From positions 1 through 34,027 of the forward strand of contig JAQURV010000005.1 of assembly GCA_029004355.1 (NCBI GenBank): DNA of 34,027 nucleotides, written 5' to 3'. Every line of letters starts with the position of its first letter. Within the stretch, counting starts at the first letter, position 1. This document shows, piece by piece, positions 10,437-18,035 of this stretch. A program made the translations under genes and the position numbers. The notes beneath the pieces are model-generated. The model had not been told where the DNA came from. It did no database searches and saw only the letters and a list, made by a program, of their open reading frames with translations. Origin of the DNA: Candidatus Omnitrophota bacterium. Its GTDB lineage: Bacteria; Omnitrophota; Gorgyraeia; 2-01-FULL-45-10.

Positions 10437-12439
10437 TGGCAAAAAATTTAGTAATAGTAGAATCGCCGGCCAAGGCAAAGACGATAAATAAGTTCCTCGG
10501 CTCGAGTTATAAGGTCGTCGCGAGCATGGGCCACATCATAGACCTGCCCAAATCGAAGCTCGGCGTCGACGTCGAGAACGACTTTGCGCCGCAGTATGTC
10601 GTCATGGCCGACAGGAAGAAGAACCTCTCCGCGTTGAAGAAAGAGGCGAAGACTAAGACGGCGATATATCTGGCGGCCGACCCTGACCGCGAAGGCGAAG
10701 CGATAAGCTGGCATCTTAAGAACCAATTGTGCGATGAGAATAAAAAGGGCTATCGCGTAGAGTTCGACGAAATAACCAAGGACGCCGTCCTTGCCGCGTT
10801 CAAACACCCGCGCGATATAAATATGAGCCTTGTAAATGCCCAGCAGGCGAGACGCATTCTCGACCGCCTTGTCGGATATTCGATAAGCCCGATACTATGG
10901 AAGAAGGTAGCCCGGGGCCTATCGGCCGGCCGGGTACAATCGGTGGCGGTCCGCTTGATAGTCGAGCGCGAAAAAGAGATAAAGAAGTTCAATCCGCAGG
11001 AGTACTGGAGCGTAGAGGCCGAGCTCAAACGGAAGGCGGACCAGCCCAAAGATAAGTTCATCGCCAAGCTCGATAAGTGCAAAAATGCCGATATAGCTAT
11101 AAAACAGAAGCGCGACGCCGAAAATATCGTCGAGCACCTCAAGAAGCAGACCTTCATAGTCAGCGACCTGCGCGAACAGAGGAAGAGGAGGAGCGCGTAT
11201 CCGCCGTTCACGACGAGCAAACTCCAGCAGGAGGCTTTCAATAAGCTGAGGTTCTCCGGCGCCAAGACGATGCATGTAGCCCAGACCCTTTACGAAGGCG
11301 TCGAGATCGGCGGGGAAGGCTCGGTCGGTCTCATCACTTACATGAGGACGGATTCGGTGCGCATCTCCAAGGACGCACAGGCCGCGGCCAAAGAGTATAT
11401 ACTTACCACGTACGGCAATAAATATTACCCGGACCCCCCGAACGCCTATAAGTCGAGGAAGAGCGCCCAGGAGGCCCACGAGGCTATAAGGCCGACGCTT
11501 CCTTTGAGGAACCCGGAGTCGGTGAAACAGTATCTTTCGGGCGAACAGCTCAAGCTCTACCAGCTTATATGGAACCGCTTTGTCGCCAGCCAGATGGCCC
11601 CGGCGGTATATTCACAGACCACCGTGGATATTAAGGCGGGAGACTATCTCTTCAAGGCAAGCGATACAAAGGTCGTCTTTGACGGTTACACGGCGGTCTA
11701 CGAAGCCGAAAAAGAGAAGGAAGGCGACGAGGAGCCGAAGACGAAGCTCCCGGCGCTTTCGATAGGATTGCCGCTCGATCTCCTGGGGCTCATACCGGCC
11801 CAGCATTTTACGAAACCGCCTCCGAGGTATTCGGACGCCAGCCTCGTGAAGGCGCTCGAAGAGCTCGGCATCGGCCGTCCCTCCACATACGCGCCGATCA
11901 TCCAGACGATAACGGCCAGGGATTACGTCAGGCGCGAATCGGGTTATTTCTACCCGACGGAACTCGGCACCATAGTGGAGGAACTTCTCATGAAGCATTT
12001 CCCGAAGATCCTCGACGTTGAATTCACCGCCAGGATGGAAGATGAGCTTGACGGTATAGAAGAAGGCGAGGCCGATTGGCTCACGGTATTGAAGGCCTTC
12101 TACTCGCCGTTCATCCACTCGGTCGAGGCCGCGAAGCTGGAGATGAAGGACGTCAAGAAGGAGATAGGGGCCACCGACCAGATATGCGAGCTCTGCGGGA
12201 AACCGATGATCATTAAATGGGGCAGGCGCGGAAAATTCTTAAGCTGTTCCGCTTATCCCGAATGCAAGAACGCGAAGTCGATAACCTCGGGCGTGAAATG
12301 CCCGACGGGTTGCGGTGGAGAGCTCGTCCAGAGGCGTTCGACCAGGGGGATGTTCTTCGGCTGCACCAAGTACCCGGCGTGCACATTCACCTCTAAGAAG
12401 TTACCTGAGAAGGCGAAAGAAGGCGAAACCGTAACCTAA
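10436..12439 (+). CDS. topA: DNA topoisomerase I with C-terminal Cys-rich zinc modules
   Basis: NLVIVESPAKAKTINKFLG; AADPDREGEAISWHL; ITYMRTDSVRIS; C-terminal CxxC...C modules. Confidence 0.97.
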   Translation: MAKNLVIVESPAKAKTINKFLGSSYKVVASMGHIIDLPKSKLGVDVENDFAPQYVVMADRKKNLSALKKEAKTKTAIYLAADPDREGEAISWHLKNQLCDENKKGYRVEFDEITKDAVLAAFKHPRDINMSLVNAQQARRILDRLVGYSISPILWKKVARGLSAGRVQSVAVRLIVEREKEIKKFNPQEYWSVEAELKRKADQPKDKFIAKLDKCKNADIAIKQKRDAENIVEHLKKQTFIVSDLREQRKRRSAYPPFTTSKLQQEAFNKLRFSGAKTMHVAQTLYEGVEIGGEGSVGLITYMRTDSVRISKDAQAAAKEYILTTYGNKYYPDPPNAYKSRKSAQEAHEAIRPTLPLRNPESVKQYLSGEQLKLYQLIWNRFVASQMAPAVYSQTTVDIKAGDYLFKASDTKVVFDGYTAVYEAEKEKEGDEEPKTKLPALSIGLPLDLLGLIPAQHFTKPPPRYSDASLVKALEELGIGRPSTYAPIIQTITARDYVRRESGYFYPTELGTIVEELLMKHFPKILDVEFTARMEDELDGIEEGEADWLTVLKAFYSPFIHSVEAAKLEMKDVKKEIGATDQICELCGKPMIIKWGRRGKFLSCSAYPECKNAKSITSGVKCPTGCGGELVQRRSTRGMFFGCTKYPACTFTSKKLPEKAKEGETVT

Positions 12440-13311
12440 TGCAAAGGTTCATTGAGAAATTCATAAACTATCTGAACGTAGAGAAGAACGCGTCGCCGCA
12501 TACGATCCTCAATTACAGGATAGACCTGGAATCGTTCGACAAGTTCTTAGGCGATAAAGACGTTGCTGCGATCGACCATCTTCTGTTGAGGAAATTCCTT
12601 GCAGAGCTCCGGGGCAAGAACTATTCGAAGCGGACGATAGCGCGGAAGTTAGCGTCTCTACGGAGTTTTTTCAGGTTTATGTTCCGCGAAGGACATATCA
12701 AGACCAATCCGATCACCGCCGTCTCCACTCCGAAACTTGATAAGAAACTGCCGATAGTCCTGGACGAGGGGGCCGTAGCCAAGCTGCTCCAGAGCCCGTC
12801 CGGCGACGACGTATTCGGATTAAGGGACAGGGCCATCCTCGAGACGATATATTCCGGGGGCATCCGCGTAAGCGAACTCGTGGGGCTCAACATGAGGAAC
12901 GTCGACCTGATAGGCGAGGTGATCAAGGTATTCGGCAAGGGTTCGAAGGAGCGGATGGTGCCGATAGGAGGACCTGCCGTTTCGGCGTTGAGGAAGTATA
13001 TAGACAAACGCGAAACGATGAAGGTCAAGGATAAAGACGCAGTTTTTCTCGGGAAGAATGGAGCACGCATGGGGGACAGGAACGTGCGGCATATGCTCGA
13101 TAAGTATATAAAGCTCTGCAGTATGACCGTGCATATCTCGCCGCATTCGCTTCGCCATTCGTTTGCGACGCATATGCTCGATCGCGGCGCGGACCTGCGT
13201 AGCGTCCAGGAGCTCCTGGGCCACGCGAATCTGTCGACGACGCAGATTTATACGCATGTGACTATGGACCGCCTGAAGACGGTATACGACAAAGCGCACC
13301 CGAGGGCATAA
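12439..13311 (+). CDS. Tyrosine recombinase XerC/XerD family
   Basis: N-terminal SAM-like domain; HISPHSLRHSFATHMLDRGADLRSVQELLGHANLSTTQIYTHV; coupled to the topA stop. Confidence 0.9.
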   Translation: MQRFIEKFINYLNVEKNASPHTILNYRIDLESFDKFLGDKDVAAIDHLLLRKFLAELRGKNYSKRTIARKLASLRSFFRFMFREGHIKTNPITAVSTPKLDKKLPIVLDEGAVAKLLQSPSGDDVFGLRDRAILETIYSGGIRVSELVGLNMRNVDLIGEVIKVFGKGSKERMVPIGGPAVSALRKYIDKRETMKVKDKDAVFLGKNGARMGDRNVRHMLDKYIKLCSMTVHISPHSLRHSFATHMLDRGADLRSVQELLGHANLSTTQIYTHVTMDRLKTVYDKAHPRA

Positions 13312-13489
13312 AATTTTCATTCCCTGCCGCACGAGGCCCCTCTCGGGGCTCATGCCTCGCAGGGACGCGCAAATTTTAGCCATGTAAAATTTGCGCTCGG
13401 GAAAAATTGCTCGGACGCTGCCTCGCAATTTTTACGCCCTGCTCGACACGAGCCCCTCGGGGGCCACTTCGGCAGGGAACGAAAAACTA
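13309..13489 (+). repeat. Type 1 composite palindromic module, copy A
   Basis: Outer arms TTCCCTGCCG (13320-13329) / CGGCAGGGAA (13470-13479); hairpin GCGCAAATTTTA-gccatg-TAAAATTTGCGC (13367-13396); hairpin AAAAATTGC-tcggacgctgcctc-GCAATTTTT (13402-13433); closing GCAGGG/CCCTGC (13359-13364/13437-13442). Confidence 0.85.
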
Positions 13490-13530
13490 CTAAGGGGTAA
13501 AAGTAATAGTAATAGACAGAGGTTAAAAGT

Positions 13531-14301
13531 ATGACAGTATTTAATGCAAAAACGGATAGAATTAAAGAATTGGCTGTAAAGTTTCATTTCAGGATTACCG
13601 AACTAGAAAAGATATTCGATAAGCCGACAAATGTTTATATTGATTTTGCCAATGTAATATCCTGGCAAGAAAAGTTAAATTGGCATTTTGACATAAAACG
13701 TTTAAAGCAGTTATTTGATTCATTCTCTAATGTAAAAAAGGTAAGTTTTTATTATGGGACGCTACTGGGAGATGTAAAATCCGTGTCCACGCTTGCTGAA
13801 GTTAGGCGTTTAGGGTATTCTGTTAACACTAAACCAGTCAAGATAATGAAGTTATCAATAGATGTCTCTAGTATATCGGTGAATTCCACAGAAATAATTA
13901 AGCAATTTATTCGCCCTCCATTGCTAAAAAAAATAAGTGTTGAAACTGTTGAGTTTTTGAATAAACGAATTAAAGAGCTCAATCAGCAAGGTATAATGTA
14001 TTTAGAAGATTTAAAATGCAACTTCGATGTTGAAATTGGGAGAGATATGCTATTGGACTATCATGGAAATCATGTAGATAATTTTGTTTTATGGAGCGGT
14101 GATAGTGATTTCCATGATCCAGTGAAACAATTGCTGAGTGAAGGCAAGAAGGTGGTATTATTCGCTACAGTCCGCAAGGTGTCTAGGGAATTAAATGATT
14201 TAGTACACGATGGGTTGTATATTTATGAGATACAAAAAATAAGAAATTTTATTTGTTGGCCACGCGAGATTGAGCCTGAAAAGCAAAAGGGACTCAAATA
14301 A
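13531..14301 (+). CDS. NYN (PIN-like) domain putative ribonuclease, LabA/DUF88-like
   Basis: NVYIDFANVISW near the N-terminus, LWSGDSDFHDPVKQLLSEGKKVVLFATVRKVSRELNDL near the C-terminus; typical NYN acidic motifs. Visibly AT-richer than neighbours. Confidence 0.75.
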   Translation: MTVFNAKTDRIKELAVKFHFRITELEKIFDKPTNVYIDFANVISWQEKLNWHFDIKRLKQLFDSFSNVKKVSFYYGTLLGDVKSVSTLAEVRRLGYSVNTKPVKIMKLSIDVSSISVNSTEIIKQFIRPPLLKKISVETVEFLNKRIKELNQQGIMYLEDLKCNFDVEIGRDMLLDYHGNHVDNFVLWSGDSDFHDPVKQLLSEGKKVVLFATVRKVSRELNDLVHDGLYIYEIQKIRNFICWPREIEPEKQKGLK

Positions 14302-14325
14302 ATGAGCCCCCAAGCATTAGATATA

Positions 14326-14350
14326 TGCAAAACTGATCTCTCAGTTTGCA
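14326..14350. other. Hairpin downstream of the NYN gene
   Basis: TGCAAAACTGA-tctc-TCAGTTTGCA, 10-bp stem with one bulge; no clear U-tract. Confidence 0.4.
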
Positions 14351-14540
14351 GTTCAAGTATAGCATTTATAGTTTTATTGTCAAGATAAAAATAAAAAAGT
14401 TAGATGTTGCTCTTTGCTTGAGTTGCTTTGGCTGTGCAGTCTTTAATAAATAAAAGTAGGCATGCTTACTAAGCAATAAGCAGAAAATTTTACGCTGATG
14501 GGAATTGGCTAAAAGTAGTCTGTGCCAAAAGTGAGTATCT

Positions 14541-15245
14541 ATGAAGACAAAAGAACAGAAACATAAAAATTCTATAAATAAAACATGGATTGAACATTGT
14601 AATGATTGGTGTAATGAGCATGCTACTCTAAGCGTGGTTCTTAGCACGATTATTAGTGCATTACTTGTTACGATTATTACATTTTTGCCATTTTACCCAG
14701 CCAATAAGATTGCTAAAGAAACATCTGAACGAGCAGATAAAGAATTTTCTATGCTAAATGCGTCAGACATTAAAGTTTTTACTCTTTATGATTTTTATGT
14801 TGGTACGGGTAAAGAAATGGGGCGCATAGATGATGTTATTGATATACCGCTAGTAATTTGTAATAAAGGTCTCGGGATAGCTAAAGATGTTGCTATGACC
14901 GTTACTTATAATGATGGCGCAGGTTCTGATAAAACATTTAATGTAAATGTACCCTTGTTGAAAGGGACAGAGACGCACCCATTTCCTATATTTCGTCAAT
15001 CAATATTAGCGAATTCTCGCGAGGCTTATTTGTCAAAACGCAATTTTTTCAAAATGAAAATATTTTTGGGATGGAACGATATTTTTGGAAAACGACAGCG
15101 CAACGTAGAATTATTTAAATTAACTGCTACGCCTGCTTATAAAGATTATCCTGCGAAATTTGCATTTGATTCATTAGGCTTTTATAGAGCAAGCAATGAC
15201 GCAGAGACCTTTAAGAAGTGGTCAGAGGAAAAAATAGATTTCTGA
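14541..15245 (+). CDS. Hypothetical protein with one N-terminal TM segment
   Basis: LSVVLSTIISALLVTIITFLPFY; no recognised family; AT-rich like the preceding gene. Confidence 0.65.
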   Translation: MKTKEQKHKNSINKTWIEHCNDWCNEHATLSVVLSTIISALLVTIITFLPFYPANKIAKETSERADKEFSMLNASDIKVFTLYDFYVGTGKEMGRIDDVIDIPLVICNKGLGIAKDVAMTVTYNDGAGSDKTFNVNVPLLKGTETHPFPIFRQSILANSREAYLSKRNFFKMKIFLGWNDIFGKRQRNVELFKLTATPAYKDYPAKFAFDSLGFYRASNDAETFKKWSEEKIDF

Positions 15246-15255
15246 ACAGCCAAGG

Positions 15256-15709
15256 AAATTTTTACGGGTGACGCGGTTGGGTTTTATTAAATGCCGCCAC
15301 GAGGCTTGACTGCAGAATTGGCACCTGGTGATGAGGAAGGTTGCATAAAATCGTGTAGCGGTTAAATGGCCGACTGGCCTGGCGGGAAATTTTTTGGTCG
15401 TTTGGCGGTAATTGTGAAGGATTTGTGAACGGCCTTTAAATTTTTTCGGCATACTGTTATTTGACTGTTGGTGCGCAAGGCCCCGCCGCCGCTAAAGCTT
15501 TGGCGAGGTTTCGCCGAAGGCGAAATTTACGTTGAGCGAATGCAGGAACTGACTGAGGCCTATGTTTGCTTTGTTTTTGCGAAAAGCAAAAACTAAACAT
15601 AGGCCGAAGGAATTCCTGCAAATTCGCGAGACGTAAACCGTAGCGCACGGCGAAAAAATTCAGGCCGTGAACAAAGCCTTCACAATAACGACAGGACCCG
15701 TAAAAATTT
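15256..15709. repeat. Type 2 composite palindromic module, copy D
   Basis: Terminal arms AAATTTTTACGGGT (15256-15269)/ACCCGTAAAAATTT (15696-15709); nested arms 15411-15448/15651-15686; GGCCTATGTTT (15557-15567)/AAACATAGGCC (15595-15605); inner hairpin TTTTTGC-gaaaa-GCAAAAA. Confidence 0.8.
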
Positions 15710-15718
15710 AAGGAGATT

Positions 15719-16996
15719 ATGCTCTACGACATAGGATTCGCGATATTCTCGATCTTCTATCTACCGACGCTGATATTTAAAGGTAAGCTGCACGGAGATT
15801 TTTTCGAGCGGTTCGGCGCGTACGGCAAGGAGAAGAGGGAAGCGCTTGTCAAGGCGAAGGGCGCCATATGGATCCAGGCGGTGAGCGTAGGAGAGGTCGC
15901 GCTCTGCAGGAGCCTGGTCCCGCTCATAAGGGAGAAGTTCCCCGCGCGGCCGATCGTATTCTCGACGATAACAAAGACGGGTAATGACCTTGCGAAGAAG
16001 CTATTCGGAAAAGACGCGGTCGTCATATACTTTCCCCTCGACTTTTCATTTGTCGTGAAGAAGGTCGTCTCCCTGATAAAGCCGAAGATGTATATCATGG
16101 TCGAGACCGAGATATGGCCGAATTTTCTTAAGAAGATAGAACACGATACGGTCCCTGCCATCCTGATCAACGGCAGGATATCCGACAGGTCCTTCGGGAA
16201 GTACGAATTGGCAAGGCCGTTCCTGAGGCCCATTCTTAAAGATATGAATATATTATGCATGCAGTCGAAACTCGACGCCCAAAGGATAACCTCCCTCGGC
16301 GCCAGGCCCGAGCGGGTCAAGGTCACCGGTAATATGAAGTTCGATGTCCAGCTTAAAGTGGGGCGGGTAAGCGGCGATGATCTGAGAAACGAGTTAGGGC
16401 TGTTGCCGGGCGACGAGCTTCTAGTGGCCGGCTCGACGCACGCCGGCGAAGAAGGGGCGATCGTCACCGCGTTTAAAGAGCTGGCCGTGAAATTCCCGAA
16501 ACTTAAATTACTGATCGCTCCGCGGCATATCGAAAGGACCGGCGAGGTCGAAACGGTCATAAAGGAAGACGGTTTTGTACCGGTCCGGTTGTCCGGTCTC
16601 GGTAAAGCGGGGGATGCGTCAGGCGCCAGACGCATATACATCCTCGACACCATCGGGCGATTGAGCGATTTCTATTCGATAGCAACTATAGTCTTCGTGG
16701 GCGGCAGCCTCATAAAACACGGGGGCCAGAACCCGATAGAGCCGGCCATCTACGAGAAGCCGATAGTATTCGGCCAGTATATGTTCAACTTCAAGAATAT
16801 AGCCGAGGCGTTCCTCGCGAAAGAAGCAGCCGTCAGGATCGATAATGCGGGCGAACTGGTACCCGCTCTGTATAACTTACTGGCGGATGAAAAGAAGCGC
16901 CTGGAGGCAGGCAGGGCCGCGAAGAAGGTCGTCGTAGACAATATGGGCGCCACCGATCAGGTGTTGAGCGAGATGGCGAGGTTCCTCGATGCGTGA
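15719..16996 (+). CDS. waaA: 3-deoxy-D-manno-octulosonic acid transferase
   Basis: GAIWIQAVSVGEVALCRSLVPLI; VETEIWPNFL; VFVGGSLIKHGGQNPIEPA; AAGGAG SD just upstream. Confidence 0.93.
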   Translation: MLYDIGFAIFSIFYLPTLIFKGKLHGDFFERFGAYGKEKREALVKAKGAIWIQAVSVGEVALCRSLVPLIREKFPARPIVFSTITKTGNDLAKKLFGKDAVVIYFPLDFSFVVKKVVSLIKPKMYIMVETEIWPNFLKKIEHDTVPAILINGRISDRSFGKYELARPFLRPILKDMNILCMQSKLDAQRITSLGARPERVKVTGNMKFDVQLKVGRVSGDDLRNELGLLPGDELLVAGSTHAGEEGAIVTAFKELAVKFPKLKLLIAPRHIERTGEVETVIKEDGFVPVRLSGLGKAGDASGARRIYILDTIGRLSDFYSIATIVFVGGSLIKHGGQNPIEPAIYEKPIVFGQYMFNFKNIAEAFLAKEAAVRIDNAGELVPALYNLLADEKKRLEAGRAAKKVVVDNMGATDQVLSEMARFLDA

Positions 16997-18035
16997 GCTT
17001 ATATATTCATTGATGACCGATAAACGTAACGGGCCGGTATTTGCCCCTGTAAAATTTTTGCTATACCTTGTCTCGCTCGGCTATGGGGCGGGGCTATTTG
17101 TGAGGCATATATTTTACAAGACAGGCATCTTCCGCTCCGAAAAGGTCCCCTTAAAGATAATATCGGTCGGCAATCTCACCCTGGGCGGGACGGGGAAGAC
17201 GCCATTTGTGATGCGGCTGGTCAAGATGCTGGACGAAGAGTGCGGCAAGCGCGCGAGCGTCCTTATCCGCGGCTACGGATGGGACGAACAGACGATGCTT
17301 AAACGCAAACTCGCCGATACCCCGATCCTTGTCGGCGAGGATCGCGCCAGGTCCGCCCACAAGGCGATAAAACTGTACGGAAGCGATACGGCGGTCCTCG
17401 ATGACGGGTTCCAGCATTGGGAGCTTGAGAGAAATCTGGACATAGTCCTTATCGATTCGCGCAATCCTTTAGGCAACGGTTGTCTCTTTCCCCGCGGGAT
17501 ATTGAGAGAGCCCAAAGAAGCGGTCAAGCGCGCCTCGGTCATCGTCTTCACAAAAGTAGATAAGGCCGGATCGGGATCGGACAATATAAGGAATGAGCTT
17601 AAGATGATAAATGGAAGGCTCGTCTTCATCGAGGCCGTCCACAAACCCGTATGCGTGTATGACCTTAAGGCGAGGAAAGCGCGCGCCCTGGACTTCCTGA
17701 AAGGAAAGCGGGTCGTCCTCCTATCCAGCATAGGCGACCCTGATTATTTCGCGGAGTCCGTCCGTCGGCTGGGCGCGGATATAGCGGAGCATGTCGTCTT
17801 CGCCGATCATCATAACTATGATCAAGCCGACGCCGTCCGTATTACCAAGAGATGCGACGAGAGGAAGTTCGATTTTATATTAACGACCGAAAAGGATGAG
17901 GTTAAATTGAGAAGGATGTCATTATCGTTCGGAGACTACCCTGTGATGACCCTCAATATAGAGATGGATATAATTTCGGGAAAGGATGAGCTCGTTGATA
18001 GATTACGTAGCCTATATAGCCGTAAGGGCGCTTAA
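16989..18035 (+). CDS. lpxK: Tetraacyldisaccharide 4'-kinase
   Basis: ISVGNLTLGGTGKTPFVMRL; LIRGYGW; VLDDGFQHWELERNLDIVLID; LTTEKDEVKLRRM. Confidence 0.93.
   Translation: MRELIYSLMTDKRNGPVFAPVKFLLYLVSLGYGAGLFVRHIFYKTGIFRSEKVPLKIISVGNLTLGGTGKTPFVMRLVKMLDEECGKRASVLIRGYGWDEQTMLKRKLADTPILVGEDRARSAHKAIKLYGSDTAVLDDGFQHWELERNLDIVLIDSRNPLGNGCLFPRGILREPKEAVKRASVIVFTKVDKAGSGSDNIRNELKMINGRLVFIEAVHKPVCVYDLKARKARALDFLKGKRVVLLSSIGDPDYFAESVRRLGADIAEHVVFADHHNYDQADAVRITKRCDERKFDFILTTEKDEVKLRRMSLSFGDYPVMTLNIEMDIISGKDELVDRLRSLYSRKGA

Noticed and set aside
14289-14310. GGGaCTCA-aataaa-TGAGCCC hairpin over the NYN stop codon as a terminator
   Set aside because: Short bulged stem without a following U-tract; too weak to call.
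14366-14647. 93-aa minus-strand ORF in the NYN/TM island
   Set aside because: It overlaps the start of the better supported TM-protein gene; low complexity, no motifs, likely chance in AT-rich DNA.
13309-15709. Classical integron (attC sites plus integrase)
   Set aside because: The recombinase is a standard XerC/D-type in dprA-topA context, and I could not identify attC R'/R'' consensus boxes. The modules are longer and have several hairpins each.
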